Source: Pigmentiphaga kullae (GTDB lineage: Bacteria; Pseudomonadota; Gammaproteobacteria; Burkholderiales; Burkholderiaceae_B). From it: a stretch of 64,000 nt of DNA. The notes below the pieces were generated by a model that searched no databases, was not told where the DNA came from, and saw only the letters and a list, made by a program, of their open reading frames with translations. Numbering within the stretch: position 1 is the stretch's first letter; every line of letters begins with the position of its first letter. Below, piece by piece: positions 8,002 to 15,601 of this stretch. The position numbers were made by a program, and so were the translations under genes. The stretch lies in contig NZ_SGXC01000002.1 in the NCBI RefSeq assembly GCF_004216695.1, positions 744,001-808,000 on the forward strand, read 5' to 3'.

Positions 8002-8804
8002 GTCCCATTTCGCTGACCCCGCTGGAGCTGGCCATGGCGGCCGTGCTGGTGCTGGCCAGCGCCGCGCTGTCGCTGCGCCTGGCGCTGGGGATCCAGCGGC
8101 CGCTGCTGGTGGCGGCGGCGCGCATGGTCGTGCAATTGATCCTGGTGGGCCTGTTCCTGCGGCAGGTGTTCGCGCTGACCTCGCCCTGGGTGACCGGCGC
8201 GGTCGTGGCGCTGATGATCGCCGCGGCCTGCCACGAGGTCGGTTCCAGGCAGGAGCGGCGCTTCCAGGGTGCCTGGCGCTACGGCGTGGGCGGCGTGCCG
8301 GTGGGCATCGCCACGCTGGGCATCGCGCTGCTGGCGCTGGCCACGGCGCTGCGTCCTGATCCCTGGTACGACCCGCGCCATGCGATCCCGCTGGCCGGCA
8401 TCGTGCTGGGCACCGCCATGAACAGCGCCAGCCTGGCCTTGAACGGGGTGTTCACCTCGGTATCGCACGAACGGGCGGCCATCGAGGCCCGGCTGGCCCT
8501 GGGCGCCGACCGCTATGCCGCCTTCCGAAGCATCATCCGCGCTGCCGTGCGGGCGGGGGTGCTGCCGGTCATGAACCAGATGGCGGCGGCCGGCGTCATC
8601 ACCATGCCCGGCATCATGACCGGGCAGATCCTGGCCGGCATGGATCCCATCGAATCGGCCAAGTACCAGATCCTGCTGATGTTCCTGCTGGCCGGCGGCG
8701 GGTTCGCGGCTTCGGCCGGCTCGGTCTATCTGGCGGTGTGGCGGCTGACGGACGCGCGCGATCGCCTGAGGCTGGAGCGGCTGGCCTCGCGGCCGCGGGG
8801 CTGA
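7998..8804 (+). CDS. fetB: ABC transporter permease, FetB/YbbM (UPF0014) family
   Basis: A 268-residue inner-membrane protein with about seven hydrophobic segments. Family marks include IQRPLLVAAARMVVQLILVG, the central AMNSASLALNG and the conserved C-terminal MTGQILAGMDPIESAKYQI. It forms the membrane part of the putative iron exporter with the ATPase whose stop it overlaps. The ATG is fixed by that overlap. In E. coli FetB acts with FetA to lower free iron; here the function is inferred from the pair. Confidence 0.9.
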   Translation: MSPISLTPLELAMAAVLVLASAALSLRLALGIQRPLLVAAARMVVQLILVGLFLRQVFALTSPWVTGAVVALMIAAACHEVGSRQERRFQGAWRYGVGGVPVGIATLGIALLALATALRPDPWYDPRHAIPLAGIVLGTAMNSASLALNGVFTSVSHERAAIEARLALGADRYAAFRSIIRAAVRAGVLPVMNQMAAAGVITMPGIMTGQILAGMDPIESAKYQILLMFLLAGGGFAASAGSVYLAVWRLTDARDRLRLERLASRPRG

Positions 8805-8912
8805 CGCCGCTGCAACCGGCCGCTGCAACTGGATACCTTGTCGGGACCGCCGCTCGTGGCCTTGCGCTATGCTTGGTTCGTTGCACCCCTGTGCTCGAGG
8901 AGCCGAACGCAA

Positions 8913-9431
8913 ATGATGCGCAAACCGCGACGCGAAATTTTCCTGGTCCTGCTGCTGGCAGGTTCGCTTGGCATGACGCCGGCCTGGGCCGATCCGCCCG
9001 GTAGCAAAGGCAACGGCAACGCCCATGCGGGCGGCAGCCACGGTGGTGGGAAAGGCCAGGGAGGCCAGGGAGGCAAGGGCCACGGGCAGGGCGACAAGGC
9101 GCCGGGCAAGGGCGGCGGGTCCGGCCAGGGCAGGCGCTCCGGTGGCGGCGACGACCTGGTCCGCGCAGGCATCACCGTGTCGCTGGCGCGCGACTACGCT
9201 TCCGACTACCGCGCCGTCGGCTACGGCCCCTTGCCCCCGGGCATACGCAAGAACCTGGCGCGCGGCAAGCCGCTGCCACCGGGCATCGCCAAGAAGGCCG
9301 TGCCGTCCGACATGCTGGCGAGGCTGCCGGTCTATCCCGGGTACGAATGGCGGGTGGCGGGCACGGATCTGATCCTGGTGTCCCTGGCCACCCTGGTCGT
9401 GGCCGACGTGCTCGCCGACGTATTCCGTTGA
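8913..9431 (+). CDS. CigR-like secreted protein with RcnB-type C-terminal domain
   Basis: A 172-residue protein with an N-terminal signal segment (FLVLLLAGSLGMTPAWA), a Gly/Lys/His-rich low-complexity region (about residues 30-80) and a C-terminal domain containing the tandem LPPGI motif (GPLPPGIRKNLARGKPLPPGIAKK) and a final hydrophobic helix. This matches Salmonella CigR, an inner-membrane anti-virulence regulator that inhibits an effector. The start is ATG 8913, with GAGGAG about eleven bases upstream. It lies alone between FetAB and the LemA cluster. Family identity is good; an anti-virulence role in this organism is unproven. Confidence 0.8.
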   Translation: MMRKPRREIFLVLLLAGSLGMTPAWADPPGSKGNGNAHAGGSHGGGKGQGGQGGKGHGQGDKAPGKGGGSGQGRRSGGGDDLVRAGITVSLARDYASDYRAVGYGPLPPGIRKNLARGKPLPPGIAKKAVPSDMLARLPVYPGYEWRVAGTDLILVSLATLVVADVLADVFR

Positions 9432-9481
9432 ACCCATTACCCAGCATTCATTCCCAAGCGCTCATTTCCAAGGAGAACAAG

Positions 9482-10093
9482 GTGCGAAGCCTGATCACTG
9501 CCTTCCTCGTCATGCTGGCGGCTACGCTGTCCGGCTGCGGCTACAACGACCTGCAACGCGCGGACGAACAGGTCAAGGCCGGGTGGTCCGAAGTCCTGAA
9601 CCAGTACCAGCGGCGCGCGGACCTCATCCCCAATCTGGTCAACACGGTCAAAGGCTATGCCAGCCACGAGCAGGAGACGCTGACCGCCGTGGTCAACGCC
9701 CGGGCGCAGGCCACCGGCATCAACGCCACGCCGGAACTGGTCAACGATCCCGAGGCCTTCGCCAAGTTCGACGCCGCCCAGCAGCAGCTGACCAGCGCGC
9801 TGTCGCGCCTGATGGTGGTGGTGGAGCGCTATCCGGACCTGAAGGCCAACGAGAACTTCCGCGACCTGCAGGCGCAGCTCGAAGGCACCGAGAACCGGAT
9901 CACCGTGGCCCGCAACCGCTACATCAAGTCGGTCCAGGACTACAACGTGATCGTGCGTTCGTTCCCGAGCAACCTGACCGCGAAGGCCTTCGGCTATCCG
10001 GTCAAGGCCAATTTCTCGGTGGCCAACGAAAGCGCCATTTCCACGCCGCCTACCGTCGACTTCGGCGGCAACAAGCCCGCGGGCGCGCGATGA
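9482..10093 (+). CDS. lemA: LemA-family lipoprotein
   Basis: A 203-residue LemA protein. It begins at a GTG preceded by AAGGAG with six bases of spacing, giving a signal peptide that ends in the lipobox LSGC, so it should be a lipoprotein facing the periplasm. The body shows the family sequence: VKAGWSEVLNQYQRRADLIPNLV, VVNARAQAT and NYFRSFPSN-like QDYNVIVRSFPSNLTA. LemA proteins form a helical bundle and commonly sit with TPM-domain proteins, as here with two genes downstream. The next ATG overlaps this stop. Function in bacteria is poorly known, with links to envelope stress. Confidence 0.93.
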   Translation: MRSLITAFLVMLAATLSGCGYNDLQRADEQVKAGWSEVLNQYQRRADLIPNLVNTVKGYASHEQETLTAVVNARAQATGINATPELVNDPEAFAKFDAAQQQLTSALSRLMVVVERYPDLKANENFRDLQAQLEGTENRITVARNRYIKSVQDYNVIVRSFPSNLTAKAFGYPVKANFSVANESAISTPPTVDFGGNKPAGAR

Positions 10094-11001
10094 GCGCATG
10101 GCGGGCCTGGGGGCGCAGGGCGGCCGCCTGGCTGGCGGCCGCCGCGGCCGCGTTCTGGCTGGCGGCCGCGCCGGCCCAGGCCGCCAATGACGGCCTGGTG
10201 GCGATTCCGCCGTTCGGCGGGCTCGTCACCGACCTGACCTCGACGCTGACCGCCGAGCAGCGGTCCGGACTGGAACAGCAGTTGCGTGCCTTCCAGGAAC
10301 GCAAGGGCAGCCAGCTCGCCATCCTGATCGTTCCCAGCACCGCGCCCGAGAGCGTCGAGCAGTATTCGCTGCGGGTGGCCGAGGCCTGGAAGCCCGGCCG
10401 CAAGAACGTGGACGACGGCGTACTGTTCCTGGTGGCCAAGGACGACCGGCGCATGCGGATCGAGGTGGGCTACGGCCTGGAGGGCGTCCTGAACGATGCC
10501 ACCGCCAACCGCATCCTGAACGAGATCGTCACGCCCCGGTTCCGCGAAGGCGACTACTACGGCGGCATTTCCCAGGGCGCCGACCGCATCATGCGCCTCA
10601 TCGACGGCGAACCGCTGCCGCCGCCACCCGAGCGCGCCGCGCAGGAAGGCGGTGACCTGGAGGGCATTGCGCCGGTGTTGCTGATCGTCGCCCTGGTGGC
10701 GGGCGGCATGCTGCGGCGCGCGCTGGGCCGGCTGCCGGGCGCGCTTCTGACCGGCGGCATCGTGGGTGGGGCGGCCTGGCTGCTGTCCGGCGCGGTGGCC
10801 ATCGCGATCGTGGGCGCCTTGCTGGCGTTCTTCTTCACGCTGGTGGGCGGCGGCTTCGCCGGATTGCCTGGCGGCTACGGCGGCAGCCATCGAGGCGGCC
10901 GGGGAGGGGGCGGCTTTGGCGGCGGAGGATTCGGCGGAGGCGGCTTTGGAGGCGGGGGCGGCGGTGGCTTCGGTGGCGGCGGCGCCTCGGGACGGTGGTA
11001 G
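10090..11001 (+). CDS. TPM-domain membrane protein with Gly-rich tail (YgcG-like)
   Basis: A 303-residue protein: signal peptide ending AAPAQA, a TPM domain (about residues 40-180; DDGVLFLVAKDDRRMRIEVGYGLEG is diagnostic), two transmembrane helices (about 195-255) and a C-terminal glycine tail of GGGFGG repeats. TPM-domain proteins are found in photosystem repair in plants and in envelope functions in bacteria, often beside LemA. The ATG overlaps the LemA stop (ATGA), so the genes are coupled. The tail is probably flexible and cytoplasmic or periplasmic depending on topology. Confidence 0.9.
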   Translation: MSAWRAWGRRAAAWLAAAAAAFWLAAAPAQAANDGLVAIPPFGGLVTDLTSTLTAEQRSGLEQQLRAFQERKGSQLAILIVPSTAPESVEQYSLRVAEAWKPGRKNVDDGVLFLVAKDDRRMRIEVGYGLEGVLNDATANRILNEIVTPRFREGDYYGGISQGADRIMRLIDGEPLPPPPERAAQEGGDLEGIAPVLLIVALVAGGMLRRALGRLPGALLTGGIVGGAAWLLSGAVAIAIVGALLAFFFTLVGGGFAGLPGGYGGSHRGGRGGGGFGGGGFGGGGFGGGGGGGFGGGGASGRW

Positions 11002-11003
11002 GC

Positions 11004-11498
11004 ATGGCGATCAAACGATTCCTCAAGCATCTGGCGACGACCCGCCGCGCGGCGCACCAGGCCTTCCCGGCCCAGGCGCTGGACCGCATCGAACAGACCA
11101 TTCGCGAGGTCGAGTCCCGCCATGACGGGCAGATCCGTTTCGTGGTCGAGGCCGCTCTGGACATGGGCCCGCTGTGGCAGCAGCAGTCGCCGCGGGAACG
11201 GGCGCTGGAAGTCTTCGCGCTGCAAGGCGTGTGGGACACGCCGGCCAACAACGGCATCCTGCTGTATGTGCTGATGGCCGACCATGCGGTCGAGATCGTC
11301 TGCGACCGCGGCATCCACGCCTGCGAAGGCGCCGGAACCTGGGAAGCCGTCTGCCGCGGCATCCAGGAAGCGTTCGGCCATGGCCGCTACGAACAGGGGG
11401 TGGTCGATGGCATCAAGTCCCTGGGCGAGTCGCTCGCCCGCCACTATCCCGGCGCGGCGCGCGTCAACACGCTGCCCGATCGTCCGCAGATCATGTAG
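11004..11498 (+). CDS. Soluble TPM-domain protein
   Basis: A 164-residue second TPM-domain protein, two bases after the stop of the first. It keeps the domain core (IRFVVEAALDMGPLW, NGILLYVLMADHAVEIVCDRGIH) but has no signal peptide or membrane helix, so it is likely cytoplasmic. LemA, membrane TPM and soluble TPM form a three-gene operon that is widespread in proteobacteria. Biochemical role unknown. Confidence 0.87.
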   Translation: MAIKRFLKHLATTRRAAHQAFPAQALDRIEQTIREVESRHDGQIRFVVEAALDMGPLWQQQSPRERALEVFALQGVWDTPANNGILLYVLMADHAVEIVCDRGIHACEGAGTWEAVCRGIQEAFGHGRYEQGVVDGIKSLGESLARHYPGAARVNTLPDRPQIM

Positions 11499-11520
11499 CG
11501 TCCGGGGGACGGCCACGTCC

Positions 11521-11554
11521 CTTTCATGAAAGTGTCACCCATGCCTCCTAGCAT
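11521..11554 (+). promoter_or_regulatory. Pho box with correctly spaced -10 element
   Basis: CTTTCATGAAAGTGTCAC at 11521-11538 matches the PhoB box consensus (CTGTCATAWAWCTGTMAY) at about 15 of 18 positions, including both direct half-sites. Ten bases later TAGCAT (11549-11554) matches four of six -10 positions. This is the geometry of PhoB-activated promoters, where the box replaces the -35. It faces the PhoX-like gene at 11656. Confidence 0.8.
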
Positions 11555-11580
11555 TCGCCCAGACGCGAATCGGGAGGCAT
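11541..11580. repeat. Interrupted 40-bp inverted repeat over the phoX-like promoter start
   Basis: Outer arms ATGCCTCC (11541-11548) and GGAGGCAT (11573-11580) enclose inner arms ATTCGC (11553-11558) and GCGAAT (11565-11570). The structure covers the -10 element and predicted start of the Pho-box promoter. It may be a second regulator's site or a leader hairpin. Confidence 0.55.
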
Positions 11581-11655
11581 GATTCCCTGGTTTCCGGAAC
11601 CGGGATGCCGCGTCGATTCGACGTTGCAACGCACCCCTCCTTGGAAACCAGAACA

Positions 11656-13626
11656 ATGTCCGATACGTTACTCAACAACTCGCGCCGCCAGGCGCTGAAG
11701 TTCCTGGCCGGCGCGCCCGCCATGCTGCCTCTCGGGACGGTTACCGCGTCCCTGCTGGCCGCCTGTGGCGGGGACGACGACCCCATCACGCCCACGCCCC
11801 AGCCGTCAGCGGATTTCGTGTCGGCCTCGTTCACGTCCACGCCCGCGCCGTCGCTGTCCAATCCCGCCGCGATGGCCACGACCACGGTGAATTCCACGCT
11901 GACCGTGAAACTGAGCGACGGCAGCTCCCACGCCTACAAGCTGGCGTACCAACCCTTCTTCATCACCGGCGACATGGTCTCGGACGGCAAGGGCGGCAAG
12001 ATCCTGGCCGGCGGCTACGTGGACATCGACAACAAGCCGATCATCGACAAGTCGGTGGCGGGCAAGGAGCGCCAGATCTTCTCGGACTCGCCCGACGGCA
12101 CTTCGCTGCTGGCGCTGTCCAATGCCAACGTGCCCGGCATCAAGGGCAAGGCCGTGTTCGCCGTGGTGCAGTTCGAATACACGACGCGCGACCAGAGCGG
12201 CGCCGATACCTACGGCACGCTGCCGTCGCCCATCGCCGTCCTGACCCTGGACCAGGACCAGGCCACGGGCAAGCTGAGCCTGGTCAAGTACCACAACGTC
12301 GACACCTCGTCGGCGCACGGTCTGTGGATTACCTGCGGCGCCAGCCTGTCGCCCTGGAACACCCACCTGTCCAGCGAAGAGTACGAGCCCGACGCGCCGT
12401 TCGTCTCCACCAACGCCCAGTTCAAGGCCTTCAGCAAGAACGTGTACGGCGACGAAACCAAGGCCCGTCCCTACCACTACGGCCACATTCCCGAAGTGAC
12501 GGTGAACCCGGACGGCACGGGCTCGATCAAGAAGCACTATTGCATGGGCCGGATCTCGCACGAGCTGATCCAGGTCATGCCCGACAACCGCACGGTGCTG
12601 ATGGGCGACGACGCCACCAACAGCGGCCTGTTCGTGTTCGTGGCGGACAAGGAAAAGGACCTGTCGGCGGGCACGTTGTACGTCGCCAAGCTGGGCGCCG
12701 GCTTCTCGGTGGACCCGGCGGCCGCGGGCGCGAACCTGACCTGGATCAAGCTGGGCCACGCCACCAGCGCGGAAATCGAGCAGATGGCCAATACCCTCGA
12801 TCCCGCGGACATCATGACCGTGCTCAAGGCCGATCCCTCGGACGACACCTACACGAAGATCTTCTCGAACGGCGCGGCCAACTGGATCAAGGTCAAGCCG
12901 GGCATGGAGAAGGCCGCGGCCTTCCTGGAAACCCACCGCTACGCCTATCTGGCGGGCGGCAGCATGGGCTTCACCAAGATGGAAGGCACCACGGTCAACA
13001 TCAAGGACAAGGTCGCCTACTCGGCCCTGCAGAACATCCAGGACTCCATGGTCAAAGGCAACGCCAAGGGCTGGAACGAGCAGAGCGGCATCGCGCTGGA
13101 CAAGGCGCTGATCGCCGGCGGCGTGCTGGCCCACACCTTGGCCGGCGGCCAGAAGGACCAGGCCGGCGCGGCCATCAACAGCGAATGGATGCCGGTGCAC
13201 ACCAGAATGCTGCTGGTGGGCGAGGACATCGCCGCCGACGCGCTGGGCAACAAGGCCAACCCCGAGCGGGTCGCCAACCCCGACAACCTGAAGTTCTCGG
13301 AAAAGCTGCGCACCCTGTTCATCGGCGAGGACAGCGGCGCGCACGTGAACAACTTCCTGTGGGCCTACAACGTCGACACCAAGTCGCTGTCGCGGCTGCT
13401 GTCGGTGCCCGCGGGCGGCGAGTCGACCGGCCTGCACGCGGTGGACGAGATCAACGGCTGGACCTACATCATGAGCAACTTCCAGCACGCCGGTGACTGG
13501 AGTTCGCTGCACGACAAGGTCAAGGACACGCTGGACCCGCTGATCCGCAGCAACTACAAGGACCGATTCGGCGCCGCGGTGGGCTACCTGACCGCCGATC
13601 CCACGAGCATCAAGCTCAAGGGTTGA
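11656..13626 (+). CDS. PhoX/DUF839-family protein, Tat-exported lipoprotein
   Basis: A 656-residue PhoX-family (DUF839) protein; characterised members are calcium/iron-dependent alkaline phosphatases. The N-terminus has a twin-arginine motif (NSRRQALKFLAG) and a lipobox (LLAACGG), predicting folded export through Tat and membrane anchoring. Family segments include ANVPGIKGKAVFAVVQFEY, SSAHGLWITCGASLSPWNTHLSSEEYEPD and EDSGAHVNNFLWAYNVDT. The start is the ATG nearest the signal, with an upstream Pho box (11521-11538) suggesting phosphate-starvation control. Several DUF839 relatives lack proven phosphatase activity, so family and export are firm while activity is inferred. Its 3' end overlaps the convergent usp gene by 11 bases. 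Confidence 0.9.
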   Translation: MSDTLLNNSRRQALKFLAGAPAMLPLGTVTASLLAACGGDDDPITPTPQPSADFVSASFTSTPAPSLSNPAAMATTTVNSTLTVKLSDGSSHAYKLAYQPFFITGDMVSDGKGGKILAGGYVDIDNKPIIDKSVAGKERQIFSDSPDGTSLLALSNANVPGIKGKAVFAVVQFEYTTRDQSGADTYGTLPSPIAVLTLDQDQATGKLSLVKYHNVDTSSAHGLWITCGASLSPWNTHLSSEEYEPDAPFVSTNAQFKAFSKNVYGDETKARPYHYGHIPEVTVNPDGTGSIKKHYCMGRISHELIQVMPDNRTVLMGDDATNSGLFVFVADKEKDLSAGTLYVAKLGAGFSVDPAAAGANLTWIKLGHATSAEIEQMANTLDPADIMTVLKADPSDDTYTKIFSNGAANWIKVKPGMEKAAAFLETHRYAYLAGGSMGFTKMEGTTVNIKDKVAYSALQNIQDSMVKGNAKGWNEQSGIALDKALIAGGVLAHTLAGGQKDQAGAAINSEWMPVHTRMLLVGEDIAADALGNKANPERVANPDNLKFSEKLRTLFIGEDSGAHVNNFLWAYNVDTKSLSRLLSVPAGGESTGLHAVDEINGWTYIMSNFQHAGDWSSLHDKVKDTLDPLIRSNYKDRFGAAVGYLTADPTSIKLKG

Positions 13627-14101
13627 CGGACGCGCCCGGGCCGGCGTCGCCGCCGGTCTCGGGCAGCCGGACCAGCAGCACGGGCACCGGCGACTCGCGC
13701 AGGATCTTCTCGGCGCTGCTGCCCAGCATCATGCGGGGCAGGCCGCGCCGGCCGTGCGTGCCGATCACGATCAGGTCGGCCGGCCACTTGCGCGCTTCCT
13801 GGATCACCAGTTCGTGAACGGGGCCGGCAAAGTTATCGTGCAGCACCGTGTCCGCCGCGATGCCTGCGGCCTTCGCCTTGGCCTGCGCCTGCTGGATCAG
13901 TTCGGCGCCGTTGGCGCGCAGGACGTTGATCCAGTCGGAATACGCGGCGTAGGCGCCCATAGACCCGGCCAGCGACAACTCGTCGATGACGTGCATCAGG
14001 CGCAGCTGGCCCTTGGTCAGGGCGGCGATGCGCAAGGCCTCGTCCAGCCCGCGGTTAGAGGTGGGGCTGCCGTCGACGGGGACGAGTATGCGCTGGTACA
14101 T
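13616..14101 (-). CDS. Universal stress protein (UspA family, single domain)
   Basis: A 161-residue single-domain Usp protein with MYQRILVPVDGS at the start and the ATP-binding motif GTHGRRGLPRMMLGSS (G-x2-G-x9-GS) near the end, so it belongs to the ATP-binding class. The start at 14101 has GGAGCAACCC upstream; in-frame codons before it lack homology. It follows a small secreted protein and a tandem Usp protein on the same strand. The stop lies inside the end of the PhoX-like gene. Usp proteins are induced by starvation and stress; specific trigger unknown. Confidence 0.93.
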   Translation of the reverse strand: MYQRILVPVDGSPTSNRGLDEALRIAALTKGQLRLMHVIDELSLAGSMGAYAAYSDWINVLRANGAELIQQAQAKAKAAGIAADTVLHDNFAGPVHELVIQEARKWPADLIVIGTHGRRGLPRMMLGSSAEKILRESPVPVLLVRLPETGGDAGPGASVNP

Positions 14102-14135
14102 GGGTTGCTCCTTGAATGGCGGGTGACCGGTCCGG

Positions 14136-14537
14136 TCAGAAATAGAAGGAAACGTCGGCGCGTCCCGAGGCGGGCACGCGGACCTGGCGGCTTTGTCTGG
14201 CCGATCCGTATTCGGCATCGATCCGGTAATTGCCCGGCGCGAGCCTGGCCAGCAGATAGGGGCCCCGGGTGGTCACGGACAGGACGTCCTTGCCGCCGCT
14301 GTCGTGGATGGCCACGCGCACGTCGGCCACGTATTCGCCGCTCTTGGCCGCGGCCAGCAGGCGCAGGCTGTAGTCCCTGGCCATGCCGCGGATGGCGGTC
14401 GATTCATCCTGGCCCACGCCACCCGTCACATAGGCGATGCCGTTCTGCTCGCCCTTGTCCATCGCCAGGCCGGCCAGCGGCCACGCGGCCGCCAGCGCAA
14501 GCGCCAGCGGCGCCGCCCATCGCAGGTTCTGCTTCAT
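14136..14537 (-). CDS. Small secreted protein with beta-sandwich (carboxypeptidase-regulatory-like) fold
   Basis: A 133-residue protein with a signal peptide (LRWAAPLALALAAAWPLAG, cut near LAMA). The mature half, VRVAIHDSGGKDVLSVTTRGPYLLARLAPGNYRIDAEYG, has the pattern of carboxypeptidase-regulatory-like beta-sandwich repeats, ending in a beta-strand rich tail with terminal aromatic FYF. It lies between two Usp genes on the same strand, with GGAGCAGCACC before the ATG, so it may be co-transcribed in the stress cluster. No enzyme motif is visible. Function unknown. Confidence 0.8.
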   Translation of the reverse strand: MKQNLRWAAPLALALAAAWPLAGLAMDKGEQNGIAYVTGGVGQDESTAIRGMARDYSLRLLAAAKSGEYVADVRVAIHDSGGKDVLSVTTRGPYLLARLAPGNYRIDAEYGSARQSRQVRVPASGRADVSFYF

Positions 14538-14580
14538 GGTGCTGCTCCTTGTCGACCCTCGGGCCGTCCAGGCCCGAGGA

Positions 14581-15420
14581 TCAATGGGAAAACAGGACCG
14601 GCACGGTCATCGACTCCAGCAGGGTTCGTGTCGTGCCGCCCAGGACCGCCTCCCGCACGCGGCTGTGGCCGTAGGCGCCCATCACGATCAGGTCGCAGGC
14701 GTTGTCCGCGGCCGCGTTCAGGATGCAATTGCCTATCCCTATCCCCGCGCTCTCGCGCACGGTTTCCTGCGGGATGGGATATTGCCGCCCGGCGCAGTAG
14801 GCGAGGAAGTCGGCCCGCTTGACCTGGGCGGCCTGTTCCGGTTCGGACGGCGGGTCGACCCGCAGCGCGAACAGTTCGGAGGCTTCTTCCAGGATGGGGC
14901 CGGCATCGGCCAGCGCGCGGGCCGATTCGCGGCGCTCGTCCCAGCAGAAAAGCACGCGGCGGCCGATGGCGTTCAATTCGCCCACCGACGGCAGCATCAG
15001 GACGGGGCGGCCCGCCCCCAGCATCACGGCGGCCACCAGCACCGGCATCTGCTGCGGACCCGGGTCGGCGTCGTCGGGCTGGCTCATGACCAGCAGGTCG
15101 CAATAACGGGCCTGTTCGCACAGGACGTTCTCGGCCAGGCCGTTGCCGGTTCGCCAATGCGCCGTCACGCCGGTTTCGCCCGCGACTTCCTGCAGCAGCG
15201 CCTCGGTGGCGGCGCGGTCGTCGTCCACGCGCTGTCGCAGCATGCGATTGACGTCGTCGGAAACGAAGAAGCCTTCGTAGAGATAGGGGAGGGGGCGGCC
15301 GAAGCTGGCGTGGATGCCGACCAGGGCGGCATCGTGCTCGGCGGCCAGTTGCGCCGCGGCGCGCACGCGCCGCCTGCAGCCCCGGTCCAGATCCAGATGA
15401 ACTGCGATACGTCCCAGCAT
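14581..15420 (-). CDS. Tandem universal stress protein (two Usp domains)
   Basis: A 279-residue protein with two Usp halves. The first opens MLGRIAVHLDLD and includes a degenerate site; the second ends with GAYGHSRVREAVLGGTTRTLL, an intact ATP motif of G-x2-G-x9-G type. Such two-domain Usp proteins act as internal dimers, one half binding nucleotide. It leads the minus-strand cluster with the small secreted protein and single Usp. Signals controlling it are not evident from the upstream sequence. Confidence 0.92.
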   Translation of the reverse strand: MLGRIAVHLDLDRGCRRRVRAAAQLAAEHDAALVGIHASFGRPLPYLYEGFFVSDDVNRMLRQRVDDDRAATEALLQEVAGETGVTAHWRTGNGLAENVLCEQARYCDLLVMSQPDDADPGPQQMPVLVAAVMLGAGRPVLMLPSVGELNAIGRRVLFCWDERRESARALADAGPILEEASELFALRVDPPSEPEQAAQVKRADFLAYCAGRQYPIPQETVRESAGIGIGNCILNAAADNACDLIVMGAYGHSRVREAVLGGTTRTLLESMTVPVLFSH

Positions 15421-15601
15421 ATGCGCCTCCAGCCGTGAGTGGATGACTCCATCCTAGCCGCGACGCGATGCGTGAACCTTGATCTGGCTCAAGTCCGCCG
15501 CACGCGTGGGCGACGGTGGCAACTCATGAATAGTCTGGTACGAAAAAAGCCAAAAGGAAAGGGCGCCGGCCGGGGACTTGGTAACCAGAACTGAACGGTT
15601 G

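Noticed and set aside
11806-13512. A 568-codon open frame antisense to the PhoX-like gene
   Set aside because: Composition is shadow-like, and the opposite strand encodes a clear Tat lipoprotein.
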